Shown piece after piece: positions 35,332-43,833 of a stretch of DNA of 64,000 bases. Made by a program: the position numbers and the translations under genes. Location: positions 2,890,001-2,954,000 of the forward strand of contig NZ_CP029425.2 in NCBI RefSeq assembly GCF_002278135.3, written 5' to 3'. Source of the stretch: Bradyrhizobium ottawaense. GTDB taxonomy: Bacteria; Pseudomonadota; Alphaproteobacteria; Rhizobiales; Xanthobacteraceae. Positions within the stretch are counted from its first letter, which is position 1. Each line of letters begins with the position of its first letter. The notes below the pieces were generated by a model that did no database searches, was not told the origin of the DNA, and was given only the letters and a program-made list of their open reading frames with translations.

Positions 35332-36274
35332 GATAGAGCGGGCTCAGATAGTCGATCCGGTCGTAGCCGAAATGACGGGCGAGTGCCGCGGTGCCCTGTG
35401 CGATCTGTTTGCGCTCCTCGTCCGAGAGCTCCTGGATCACGGCCTGGTTGTAGTCCTTGGTGCTCTTGAGCACGGTTCCCCAGGGCGCGATGGAGTCCTT
35501 GATCTCGACGCCGTTCCAGCTCGGATAGAGCATGGAGTCGGCGAAGGGCACGCCGATGAAGCCGGCTGCCTCGGTCATGAACTTGCGCTTGTCGTCGACG
35601 AGGTCCTCGTAACGGAAGATCCGCACGTTCTCCGGATACATTTTGGCGAACATCTCGACCGTCGAGTGATAGATGTTCCAGGTGATCAGGTATTTGGTCA
35701 GCGGCTGCGGGAACGGGCGGCGCTTGGTGTCGCGGTAGGCCGAGAACGGATTGCGCACGATGTGCAGGATGCGGACGTTGGGAAAGTCGCGCACCATGCG
35801 ATCGGCATCGATCCCGATGGCGGGCGAGTAGCCGACGTGGACCATGCCGGGGCGCGGCTTGGTGTAGTAGTTCTCCCACGCCGCGAAAGTCGACCGGAAG
35901 TAGGCCTCGACCACCTGGCGGCGGAAGATCGGCGGCTCGCCGACGATGCGGGCGAACTCGGCGACCCGCTTCTTCTCGTCCATCACGCAGTCCGCATCGC
36001 GGAACTTGGAGCCGTTGCGCTTGCGCAGGAAGGTCTTCAACTCCTCGTCGATCATCTGCTCATAGAGCTCGGTGGCCGTCAGCCCCTCCGGGAATTCGGG
36101 ATAGCGGTACTGGACGCGCTCGACCGAGGCCAGGAAGTCGTTGAAGTTGCGGTTGCCGAGCTGCGATTCGAAGGGATAGACGAGCAGGTCGGGATGACCG
36201 TCGAAGTGACGATGGGTGACGTTTCCGCCGTGCTCGAAGCCTGCGGAAACCATGGCCAGCCTGAAGTCATTCAT
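35321..36274 (-). CDS. Sulfotransferase-like protein
   Basis: 317 residues. The overall arrangement fits PAPS-dependent sulfotransferases: an N-terminal beta strand followed by FDGHPDLLVYPFESQLG, and the 3'-phosphate-binding block VRILHIVRNPFSAYRDTKRR. The usual RSGTT loop that holds the PAPS 5'-phosphosulfate is replaced by FEHGGNVTHRHF, so activity or donor may differ. A C-terminal helix bundle contains MYPENVRIFRYEDLV, a common sulfotransferase stretch. ATG at 36274 has AGGGG upstream; the frame continues upstream but without a good start. It could sulfate the glycan or a lipid. Confidence 0.72.
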   Translation of the reverse strand: MNDFRLAMVSAGFEHGGNVTHRHFDGHPDLLVYPFESQLGNRNFNDFLASVERVQYRYPEFPEGLTATELYEQMIDEELKTFLRKRNGSKFRDADCVMDEKKRVAEFARIVGEPPIFRRQVVEAYFRSTFAAWENYYTKPRPGMVHVGYSPAIGIDADRMVRDFPNVRILHIVRNPFSAYRDTKRRPFPQPLTKYLITWNIYHSTVEMFAKMYPENVRIFRYEDLVDDKRKFMTEAAGFIGVPFADSMLYPSWNGVEIKDSIAPWGTVLKSTKDYNQAVIQELSDEERKQIAQGTAALARHFGYDRIDYLSPLYRAE

Positions 36275-36444
36275 GCGTCTACCCCTAACGTCGTCGAACC
36301 TCGATCTGGCCATCCGTTTAGCCGCATGGGCCGGATAATCAAGTTCGGATCGCCCTTTCGGCCGTGCCGGGAACGTGGCCCGGGCAGGGGGCTTGCCGAA
36401 GCGGGACATTGACGGGGCCGGGGTAGCTGATCTACCCGGGGCTT

Positions 36445-37362
36445 ATGCGTGTTTTTGCCACCGGCGCGAGCGGTTTTCTGGGCTCCTATCTCGTTGCGGA
36501 CCTCATGGCGCGGGGGCACGAGGTGGCCGTCCTGTTGCGGCCGGCAAGTTCCTATTGGCGCCTCGGGCCGCTTCATGACCGGCTGCACGTGATCCCGGGC
36601 AGTCTGGAGCATCCGGACGGGCTGCGCGGAGCGCTGGGGGCGTTCGCGCCGGACGCGGTCGTGCACATGGCCTGGCGGGGCGTCGCGGGCAGCGATCGCA
36701 ACAGCCCGGTTCAGGCCATCAACGTGGCCGACACGGTGGGCCTCGCCGAGCTCGCAGCCGAGGCCGGCGCCAGGATCTTCGTCGGAGCCGGATCGCAGGC
36801 GGAGTACGGACCCTATGATCGTCCGATCCGGGAGGACGACGCGCCACGGCCGACGACATTGTACGGCATGGCCAAGCTCGCGGCCGGATCGATGGCGATG
36901 CGCCTGTGCGAGGAGCGCGGGCTGCGTGCCGCCTGGCTCAGGATTTTCTCGACCTACGGCCCGAAGGACGCCGATCACTGGCTGATTCCGAGCATGATTC
37001 GGAACTTGCGCTCGGGACATCGTATGGCGCTGACGGCCTGCGAGCAGCGCTGGGGATTTCTGCACGCGCGCGACGCCGCGAGCGCCTTCCGGCTGGCAAT
37101 CACCCATGAAGCGGCGAGCGGCATCTTCAACGTCGGCAGCGCGGACGCCCCGCCGCTGCGCGAAACGGTGACGCGGCTGCGCGATCTCGTCGCCCCCGGC
37201 GCCGCTCTCGGCTTCGGCGAGTTGGCGTATCGGCCCGATCAGGTTATGGTCCTGGCTGCGGACGTTTCGCGCATGCTTGCCTTGGGCTGGAAGCCCGAAG
37301 TGCCGTTGGATCAGGGACTACGCGAGACGGTAGAGTGGCATGACGCGACCAAATCTTCCTGA
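36445..37362 (+). CDS. NAD-dependent epimerase/reductase (extended SDR)
   Basis: 305 residues. It opens with MRVFATGASGFLGSYLVADL (NAD site) and has the active-site pair in TTLYGMAKLAAGSM (YxxxK), with GSQAEYGPYD supplying the Ser/Thr region, and IFSTYGPKDADHWLIP. This is the type that epimerises or reduces 4-keto-6-deoxy sugars such as those made by rfbG (CDP-abequose or CDP-paratose synthase relatives). The exact product is unknown. The stop lies 23 bases inside the next gene. It is set apart from rfbG by two leftward genes but reads in the same direction. Confidence 0.85.
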   Translation: MRVFATGASGFLGSYLVADLMARGHEVAVLLRPASSYWRLGPLHDRLHVIPGSLEHPDGLRGALGAFAPDAVVHMAWRGVAGSDRNSPVQAINVADTVGLAELAAEAGARIFVGAGSQAEYGPYDRPIREDDAPRPTTLYGMAKLAAGSMAMRLCEERGLRAAWLRIFSTYGPKDADHWLIPSMIRNLRSGHRMALTACEQRWGFLHARDAASAFRLAITHEAASGIFNVGSADAPPLRETVTRLRDLVAPGAALGFGELAYRPDQVMVLAADVSRMLALGWKPEVPLDQGLRETVEWHDATKSS

Positions 37363-38158
37363 GCCGAAAGAATTCGCGCGACGGATTCGTGCGCACGCGT
37401 TGCGCATGGTGCATGCCGCGAAGGCCTCCCATATCGGCGGCTGCCTCTCGATGGCGGATATCCTGGCGGTGCTCTACACGCGGATCCTGCGCGTCGATCC
37501 CGCCGAGCCGCAAAGCCCGAACCGCGATCGCTTCGTGCTCAGCAAGGGCCACGCCACGGCGATCATGTACGCAACGCTCGCCGAATGCGGTTTCTTTTCT
37601 CTGGCCGAGCTCGACACCTATTGCCGCGACGGTTCGATCTTCACCGGGCATGTCAGCCACGCCGTGCCCGGCGTCGAGGTTTCGACCGGCTCGCTCGGCC
37701 ATGGCCTGCCGATTGCGATCGGCATGGCGCTGGCCGCAAGAAATGCGGGCGCCGGCAGCCGCGTGTTCTGCCTGCTCAGCGACGGCGAATGCGACGAGGG
37801 CTCGAACTGGGAGGGCATCCTGTTCGCGCCCCATCACAAGCTCGACAATCTCTGCGTCATCGTCGATTTCAACAAGATCCAGAGTTTCGGCTCGGTCGCC
37901 GAGGTGTTGAACCTGGATCCGTTTGCCGAGAAATGGAAGGCGTTCGGCTGGCAGGTCGAGGAGATCGACGGCCACGACCTCACCGCGCTCGAGCGTGCGC
38001 TGAGCGGCGTGCCGGCGGCATCGGGCCGGCCGACCGTCGTGATCGCCCACACCGTGAAGGGCAAAGGCGTGAGCTTCATGGAGAACAAGCTCGAATGGCA
38101 CTACCGCTCGCCTTCGGATGAGCTGCTCGCGCAAGCGCTGGCCGAGGTCGGCGCATGA
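37340..38158 (+). CDS. Transketolase-like enzyme, N-terminal (ThDP-binding) subunit
   Basis: 272 residues, only the pyrophosphate-binding half of transketolase. HIGGCLSMADILAVLY, FVLSKGHATAIMYA, TGSLGHGLPIAIGMALAA and the ThDP/metal motif SDGECDEGSNWEG through VDFNKIQ (about 147-175) are all present. The Pyr domain is in the next gene. Split forms are common in secondary metabolism and glycan loci, where they move a two-carbon ketol unit. Lying next to a CDP-4-keto-6-deoxyglucose pathway, it may add a two-carbon branch to C4 of the sugar. It overlaps the upstream SDR and the downstream subunit (ATGA). Confidence 0.93.
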   Translation: MTRPNLPEPKEFARRIRAHALRMVHAAKASHIGGCLSMADILAVLYTRILRVDPAEPQSPNRDRFVLSKGHATAIMYATLAECGFFSLAELDTYCRDGSIFTGHVSHAVPGVEVSTGSLGHGLPIAIGMALAARNAGAGSRVFCLLSDGECDEGSNWEGILFAPHHKLDNLCVIVDFNKIQSFGSVAEVLNLDPFAEKWKAFGWQVEEIDGHDLTALERALSGVPAASGRPTVVIAHTVKGKGVSFMENKLEWHYRSPSDELLAQALAEVGA

Positions 38159-39078
38159 GAACGACGTTCATCGAGAGCCTGTCGCAGGCGGCAAGCGAAA
38201 ACCCCGATATCTGGCTGCTCTGCGGCGATCTCGGCTACTCCGTGCTGGAGCCGTTCGCGGCGCAGTTTCCCGATCGTTATCTCAATGTCGGTGTGGCCGA
38301 GCAGAACATGGCGGGGATCGCCGCCGGAATCGCGCTATCGGGCAAGACCGTCTTCATCTACTCGATCGGCAATTTCCCGACGCTGCGCTGCCTCGAGCAG
38401 CTCCGCAACGACGTCTGCTATCACGGTGCCGACGTCAAGGTCGTGGCGGTGGGTGCCGGCTATGCCTATGGCAGCCAGGGCTACACCCACCACGCGCTCG
38501 AGGATGCGGGGATCATGTCGATGCTGCCGGGCATCGAGGTGTTCGTGCCCTGCGATCCCATGGAGGTGCGGGCCGCGACGCGTCTGATCGCAGGAAGCGG
38601 CAAGCCCTCTTATCTGCGGCTCAGCCGTCAGGGGGAGCCGAATCTCGGCGCCGCCGTGCCCGACCTGCGCAAGCCTAGGGTTTTGCGTGACGGACGGGAT
38701 GTCGTCATCCTCGCGTCGGGACCGATTGCCTCGCGCGCGCTGGAGGCCGCCGACGAGCTTACGAGGCGCGGCAGGGACGTCGGCGTGGTCAGCGTCTCCT
38801 GCCTGAAGCCGCTCGACGAGGCCGCGATCCGCGACGCCGCGCGCGACGCCTCACTCATCGTGACGCTGGAAGAGCACATCCTGCGCGGCGGCCTGTTCAG
38901 CCTGGTGGCGGGTGCGTTTTCCGGAGACGCGGTCCGGCCGCCGATTACGGGCATGGGTATTCCCGAGCAGGGTGGCAAGACCTCGCAGGCGGGATCGCGC
39001 GAGGCGCTACTCGATGCCGCGGGCCTCTCGGCTCAGGCGATCGTCGCGCGGGTCGAGCAATCGCTGGCGAAGCGCTGA
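38155..39078 (+). CDS. Transketolase-like enzyme, C-terminal (Pyr) subunit
   Basis: 307 residues, the partner of the preceding gene. The catalytic Glu that activates ThDP is E49 in NVGVAEQNMAGIAAG. The Pyr domain core follows (VKVVAVGAGYAYGSQGYTHH, then EDAGIMSMLPGIEVFVP), and a C-terminal transketolase domain (VVILASGPIASRALEAADEL, LIVTLEEHILRGGLFS). The two proteins should form a heterotetramer with the active site at the interface. The gene ends 13 bases before the convergent GT2 gene. Confidence 0.93.
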   Translation: MRTTFIESLSQAASENPDIWLLCGDLGYSVLEPFAAQFPDRYLNVGVAEQNMAGIAAGIALSGKTVFIYSIGNFPTLRCLEQLRNDVCYHGADVKVVAVGAGYAYGSQGYTHHALEDAGIMSMLPGIEVFVPCDPMEVRAATRLIAGSGKPSYLRLSRQGEPNLGAAVPDLRKPRVLRDGRDVVILASGPIASRALEAADELTRRGRDVGVVSVSCLKPLDEAAIRDAARDASLIVTLEEHILRGGLFSLVAGAFSGDAVRPPITGMGIPEQGGKTSQAGSREALLDAAGLSAQAIVARVEQSLAKR

Positions 39079-39091
39079 TGCCTCCTGCGCC

Positions 39092-40054
39092 TCACGCGCC
39101 GGGCGGCGGCGAGGGATCGAAATTGACGCGCTCGCGCTCGAACACCACCGGCTTCTCGCGCACCTGTCCGTAGATCGCGAGAACGTACTCGCCGATCATG
39201 CCCATGAAGAACAGCTGTACGCCGCCGAAGAAGAACATGGCGACGATCAGCGTGAGGATGCCTGGTTCGGCGAGCTTCTGATAAAGCACGAGGCCGATGA
39301 TGAAGTTGACGATCGCGTAGGCGATGCTCACTGCCGAGATCAGAAAGCCCGCGAGAAGCCCGAACCGGACCGGCGCCGTGGTGAAGGACACCAGCCCGTT
39401 GAGGCCCTGGTCGATCAGCGCGCCGGCGCGGTTCTTCGAAAACCCCTTCTTGCGCTCGCGCCAGGTGTAGGGCACCCCGACCATGCGACCGCCACATTCG
39501 AACGTCATCATTCGCATGAATGGATAGGCGTCACGGACGTGACGCATGGCTTCGACAACGCGCCTGTCGACAAGTTGGAAATCACCGACTCCCGGAGGCA
39601 CCTTGAGCTCGGAGAATCTGGTCAGCACGCGGTAGTAGGCGTTGCGGAGCCCGCGCATCAGACGGCTTTCCTCGCGCACCGCGCGGATCCCATAGACGAT
39701 CTCATAGCCAGCTTCCCACAGCTTGACGAACTCGGGAAGCAATTCCGGGGGATCCTGAAGGTCCGCCGGCATGAACAGCAGGACGGCATCGCCGCGCGAG
39801 GCCATCACGCCGTTGAAGGTGTTGCGCAGCGGTCCGAAGTTGCGTGCGTTGACGATGATCTTTACCGCGGGGTCCTGTGCTGCGATCTCGCGGAGGATCT
39901 CCATGGTGCGATCGTCGGAGGCGTTGTCGCAGAAAATGTGCTCGCGCTGGTAGCCGTGGAGCTCGCCGTCGAAGATTTTCCGGATTGCCTCGTAGCAATC
40001 CCTGACGTTGAGCTCTTCATTGTAACAGGGCGTGATGACGCTGATTGTTTTCAC
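39092..40054 (-). CDS. Membrane-anchored family 2 glycosyltransferase (GtrB/ArnC-like)
   Basis: About 320 residues. The GT-A domain opens KTISVITPCYNEELNV and has the DNASDDRT and PADLQDPPELLPEF motifs (the metal-binding DLQDPP), and GFSKNR near the membrane. Two C-terminal hydrophobic segments (FGLLAGFLISAVSIAYAI; ILTLIVAMFFFGGVQLFFMG) match the polyprenyl-phosphate glycosyltransferases. These make polyprenyl-P-sugar donors used outside the cytoplasm by GT-C enzymes. I chose GTG at 40054 because the first motif begins there; a TTG at 40078 is in the same frame. The neighbouring polytopic protein could be its GT-C partner. Confidence 0.92.
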   Translation of the reverse strand: MKTISVITPCYNEELNVRDCYEAIRKIFDGELHGYQREHIFCDNASDDRTMEILREIAAQDPAVKIIVNARNFGPLRNTFNGVMASRGDAVLLFMPADLQDPPELLPEFVKLWEAGYEIVYGIRAVREESRLMRGLRNAYYRVLTRFSELKVPPGVGDFQLVDRRVVEAMRHVRDAYPFMRMMTFECGGRMVGVPYTWRERKKGFSKNRAGALIDQGLNGLVSFTTAPVRFGLLAGFLISAVSIAYAIVNFIIGLVLYQKLAEPGILTLIVAMFFFGGVQLFFMGMIGEYVLAIYGQVREKPVVFERERVNFDPSPPPGA

Positions 40055-40082
40055 GTTCGCATCTCTGAAGCAGGGCAAATGG

Positions 40083-41561
40083 TCATCGCGGCGTGTCGGC
40101 GCCGTAGACGGCGGATTTGTGGTAGTATCTGGCGATGCAGTCGTTCGGCAATCTGTCGGCGTCCGCCGTCACATCGGCGGTCATCAGCAGGGACGGCGTC
40201 CATTTGTGCCGAGGAACCACGACAACCGGCTCGGGCCTCGTGGTCAACAGGGCATGCCGATCGGCGCTCTCCTGCCAGTACGGATACAGGCCCTGCCATT
40301 GGGCGCGCAGCTGAAACGCCGTTGAGCTCAGGCTGAGCGAGACGATCGTGAGCAACGCCAGGCTCGCAGGCAACCCGACCGGACCGAGCAGGCCACGAAA
40401 CGCGCCCGCCGCAAGCCGTTCGCGCAATTGCTGGCTGTAGGCGCCGACGAGCAGCCTGACGCCCAGCGTCGATCCGAACAGCAGCAGGATGAGCGCCTGA
40501 TTCTGCGCCCGCTCGATGAGTCGCATCCCCGTCGCATATCTATGAGCGAAATATTCGAAGTAACAGCATGCCAGGCAGATCGCGATCGTGCCGAGAGCCA
40601 GCATCTTGCCCTTTCGCGGCGCTGGTTGCGTGGCTTGCGGCTCGGCCAACGCAATGAGGCCGACAGCGGCGAGCCAGACGACCACGGCGGGTTCTCGAAG
40701 GAAGCGGCCGAGACCGGCGAGCGAATCGATCAGCGCTAGAAGAAGCGACCATGTCACATGCCCGCCGTTCGGGAGCTGCTCCATGCGCGTGCTGTTGCCG
40801 CTGGCGGAGACGACGATGATCCATCCGATCGCGATGGTGGTCGCGATCAGGATGTGATGCACGATCTGACGCTGCTGGCCGAAGAGATACCGCGCGCCCA
40901 GTGACGCCGAGACGATCAGCAGCAGCCATGTTCCGGTAAATTCATTGCCCAGTGCAGCGACGAAACCGCCCAGGGCCATCGCGAGGCTGAGCGTCCACGA
41001 GAAGCCGGCTTCCCCGTCAAGCGCCCGAACGCACTCCCCGAGGATCAGGATGGTGATCAAGGCTGGCGGGACGTAACAGGTCACGGCCGAGAGCCAATAC
41101 AGCAGATCCCGCACGCTCGGCGCCGCGCTGACCACGGCGCTCGCGAATGCGAGCGTGAGGAAAACCAGCTGGAGAGCGGCGGTGCGGGGCCAGGCCCGGA
41201 CCATGGCGAGGGCAGTGCCGGCCAGGAACAGCGCCGCGCTCACAGCCATCATCAGTGAATAGGCCGACAGCAAGCTGACATTTGCCGCGGCAGAGATCGC
41301 CGGCGGAACCTGGGTCAACCACAGGGCCAGCACCCGGCCCGATTGCGAATGATAGAAGAGCGATACGGTATCGATGAACCCGTGACGCGCGTACAGATCC
41401 GCGAAGCAGAAGTCGTCATGCTCGGGCGCGCTAAGCGACGTGAGCGCGAACAGAAGCAGCAGGAAAATTGCAGGAAACAGGCTGCAGAGCGTCCAGCCAA
41501 TCCAGGCCCGGCGATCGGCGTGGGGACGCGCTGCCAGTGGAATAACACCTTGATTGTACAC
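40083..41561 (-). CDS. Polytopic membrane protein, DUF6056/GT-C-like
   Basis: 492 residues with about ten membrane segments. Just after the first segment is a luminal acidic motif (PEHDDFCFADLYARHGF), as in GT-C enzymes that use a polyprenyl-P-sugar donor and in the DUF6056 family. The C-terminal soluble part is about 80 residues. The neighbouring GtrB-like gene would make such a donor, so a periplasmic glycosyl transfer is a plausible role. GTG at 41561 has GGAGGGGG upstream. Wzy polymerase is an alternative reading. Confidence 0.7.
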   Translation of the reverse strand: MYNQGVIPLAARPHADRRAWIGWTLCSLFPAIFLLLLFALTSLSAPEHDDFCFADLYARHGFIDTVSLFYHSQSGRVLALWLTQVPPAISAAANVSLLSAYSLMMAVSAALFLAGTALAMVRAWPRTAALQLVFLTLAFASAVVSAAPSVRDLLYWLSAVTCYVPPALITILILGECVRALDGEAGFSWTLSLAMALGGFVAALGNEFTGTWLLLIVSASLGARYLFGQQRQIVHHILIATTIAIGWIIVVSASGNSTRMEQLPNGGHVTWSLLLALIDSLAGLGRFLREPAVVVWLAAVGLIALAEPQATQPAPRKGKMLALGTIAICLACCYFEYFAHRYATGMRLIERAQNQALILLLFGSTLGVRLLVGAYSQQLRERLAAGAFRGLLGPVGLPASLALLTIVSLSLSSTAFQLRAQWQGLYPYWQESADRHALLTTRPEPVVVVPRHKWTPSLLMTADVTADADRLPNDCIARYYHKSAVYGADTPR

Positions 41562-41664
41562 GCAAAGCCCCCTCCGATCCGGGGCAGATTAGAGGCAACC
41601 CGTCGAGGTCGCAATGTTCAATTCCGGCTGTTGCAAGTGGCTGCGTGCCAAGCCGCCGGCGGCG

Positions 41665-42414
41665 CTAGAACTCCCGCCGTTTGAGCCAGGCCCGCGTACC
41701 CCAATGGGCAAAGCACCAGGCCGACCTGATCAGCGAGAGGTGCTCGACGTTGCGGTAGATCTGCCAGACCCATTTGGCCGAGCGTGCCGGTCGGCTGGAG
41801 ACCGAGGAGCCCCTGACGCGGTAGCGTGCAAGGTCCTCGTTGAGGCCGTAGGCGGTGTGGCCGCGCTTGAGGATCGAGAGCCACAGACAGAAATCGTCAT
41901 AGCCCTCGTTCTTCATTGCGATGGGACCGGCGATCTCGCGGTCGACCATCGCGGTCAGGGTCGCGATCGCGGTGTTCTCCAGGAGCTGGCCATAGGTGAG
42001 CGAGGCCGGCACCTCGATCAGCCGCCCGGTGACGGTGTTGGTCTCGTTGATGCGGCGGAAGGCGGTGTAGCTGAGAGCAGCCTGCTTCGCCTTCGCGAAG
42101 GCGAGCTGCCGCTCGAGCTTCTCGGGCAGCCACAGATCGTCGCTGTCGAGGAAGGCGAGATAGCGGCCCTGCGCGGCGTCGATCGACGCCTGGCGCGCAA
42201 GCGCCGGGCCGCCGTTCTTCGGCATCCGGATCAGCTTGACGCGCGGGTCACGCTCGCTGATGCCGGCGATGATCGCCGGCGTGCTGTCGGTCGAGCAGTC
42301 GTCCGCGATCAGGAGTTCCCAATCGGCGAAGGTCTGGCTCTGCACCGAGCGGATCGTCTCCTCGATCAGGCCTTCGACATTCCAGGACGGTGTGATGATC
42401 GAGACGAGCGGCAT
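41665..42414 (-). CDS. Family 2 glycosyltransferase
   Basis: 249 residues. The GT2 signature is complete: MPLVSIITPSWNVEGLIEET, LLIADDCSTDSTPAI, RMPKNGGPALARQ and YLAFLDSDDLWLPEKL (the DxD metal motif). The second half includes the acceptor region DFCLWLSILKRG. No membrane segments are seen, so it is probably a cytoplasmic transferase acting on the lipid-linked glycan. A gap of about 100 bases separates it from the gene downstream. Confidence 0.93.
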   Translation of the reverse strand: MPLVSIITPSWNVEGLIEETIRSVQSQTFADWELLIADDCSTDSTPAIIAGISERDPRVKLIRMPKNGGPALARQASIDAAQGRYLAFLDSDDLWLPEKLERQLAFAKAKQAALSYTAFRRINETNTVTGRLIEVPASLTYGQLLENTAIATLTAMVDREIAGPIAMKNEGYDDFCLWLSILKRGHTAYGLNEDLARYRVRGSSVSSRPARSAKWVWQIYRNVEHLSLIRSAWCFAHWGTRAWLKRREF

Positions 42415-42425
42415 GATGGGTCCGT

Positions 42426-43829
42426 TCAGTTCGCACCGGCCGGCTCGGCGATGGCCGCGCGCAAGGAGGCCGCAAACATGTCGAGCAACTTGGGATCGCT
42501 GATATAGAGCTCGCCCGGATAAGACCGGCGCCAGGCGGACTCGAAATAGGGGGCGCCTTTGGCCGGATCGAACGGCCCGGTGGAGAGTGCCTCGCGCAGG
42601 CGTGCGGGCACATCGGCCAGACGATCGACCGCATAGACCAGCGGGCAGGAGCGGTAGAACGCATCGCCCATCACCACGACCGGCTTGCCGAGCAGCAGCG
42701 CCTCGGCGCCCGATTTGCTGTTGACGGAGATGACGGCATCGGCGCGGTTGAGCACGGTGTAATTGTTGGTCTGCGGTGGCAGCAGCACGAAATTGTCGAA
42801 CCTGCGCGCCAGTTCGAACAGGCGATCGGCCGAGATCGCGCCGATCTGGGCGGGATGCTCCTTCACCACGAGCACATGCGAATCCGGGATGGTGCGCAGC
42901 AGGAAGTCGACGGTCGCGACCTGGTCGAGATAGTCCGGCGAGCGCAGCGTCAGCGCCATGTCGGCGGGAACGTGGAAGGGATAGTAGACGAAGGGCGCCG
43001 CGGGGATCGGCTTATAGAGCTTGCGCAGCCGCGTCGCGTTGAGCGCCATCGCGGCGTGTACCCGGGCGTGGCGCAGATTGTGCCCGAACTCCTGGTGCTT
43101 GCCGAGCGCGAACTGGTCCCACAGCTTCTCGGTGAGGCGGCGCGCGTTGCGCAAATTGACGACCTTCTTGAAGGCCGCCGAATAATGGTGCTGATCCTTC
43201 TTGGGGATGACGATCGCGCGTTGCGTCAGCGTATCGTCCAGATAGGCGCGCACTTCTGATGAGACAGCGTCCGTCGGCGTCGGCATCACGTCGGGTGCAC
43301 CGAGTGTGTCGGGCGTGAAGTACATCCGGCCACGAAAGAACGAGGGCTCGATGAACCAGTTGCGGATGTCGCGGCGCCTGGCGGCGTAGAAGCTCGCGAT
43401 CACCGAAAGGAAGCCGCCGAGCTCCTGCACCAGTTCGACGCGCTTGCCTTGCTTCTCGAGCCGGTCGAGCACTGTCTCCATCGCATTGGCATAGATCATG
43501 AAGCGCCGGCGCAGTGCCGCGGTGTCGCGGATGCCGAAAGTGAAACGCTCATGGCTGAACAGGAAGTTGGTCCCGTCGAGCCCGTAGGCCGCAACGCGCG
43601 CGTCGAACGCTTTGCGGTCGTCGGGCGCGGGGCCGGCCTTGAGGCCCTCGCGATACATGTTCGTGACCGGAACGCCTTCAGTCGCCGACATCTCCGCGCT
43701 GCGATCGTCGAAGGCGAGCAACTCGACATCATGGCCTGCCGCGCGCAACCGCTGCGCGACCGGAATCCAGAACCGGGTCTGGTATTCGGCAAGCGTGGTG
43801 ATCAGAATGGTCTTTGCAGGTGTGGCCAT
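42426..43829 (-). CDS. Capsule-polysaccharide synthesis protein (KpsC/KpsS-like GT-B)
   Basis: 467 residues. The C-terminal half has the signature of the capsule-synthesis family: VLVVKEHPAQIG, FVLLPPQTNNYTVLNRADAV, SVNSKSGAEALLLGKPVVVM and GDAFYRSCPLVY. Relatives are GT-B enzymes, among them Kdo transferases that start capsule on a lipid. Which sugar is moved here is not known; with a nonulosonate pathway nearby, a nonulosonate or Kdo is possible. ATG at 43829 follows the preceding gene stop by four bases. The frame is open for 87 codons upstream, inside the previous gene. Confidence 0.85.
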   Translation of the reverse strand: MATPAKTILITTLAEYQTRFWIPVAQRLRAAGHDVELLAFDDRSAEMSATEGVPVTNMYREGLKAGPAPDDRKAFDARVAAYGLDGTNFLFSHERFTFGIRDTAALRRRFMIYANAMETVLDRLEKQGKRVELVQELGGFLSVIASFYAARRRDIRNWFIEPSFFRGRMYFTPDTLGAPDVMPTPTDAVSSEVRAYLDDTLTQRAIVIPKKDQHHYSAAFKKVVNLRNARRLTEKLWDQFALGKHQEFGHNLRHARVHAAMALNATRLRKLYKPIPAAPFVYYPFHVPADMALTLRSPDYLDQVATVDFLLRTIPDSHVLVVKEHPAQIGAISADRLFELARRFDNFVLLPPQTNNYTVLNRADAVISVNSKSGAEALLLGKPVVVMGDAFYRSCPLVYAVDRLADVPARLREALSTGPFDPAKGAPYFESAWRRSYPGELYISDPKLLDMFAASLRAAIAEPAGAN

Positions 43830-43833
43830 GGCT

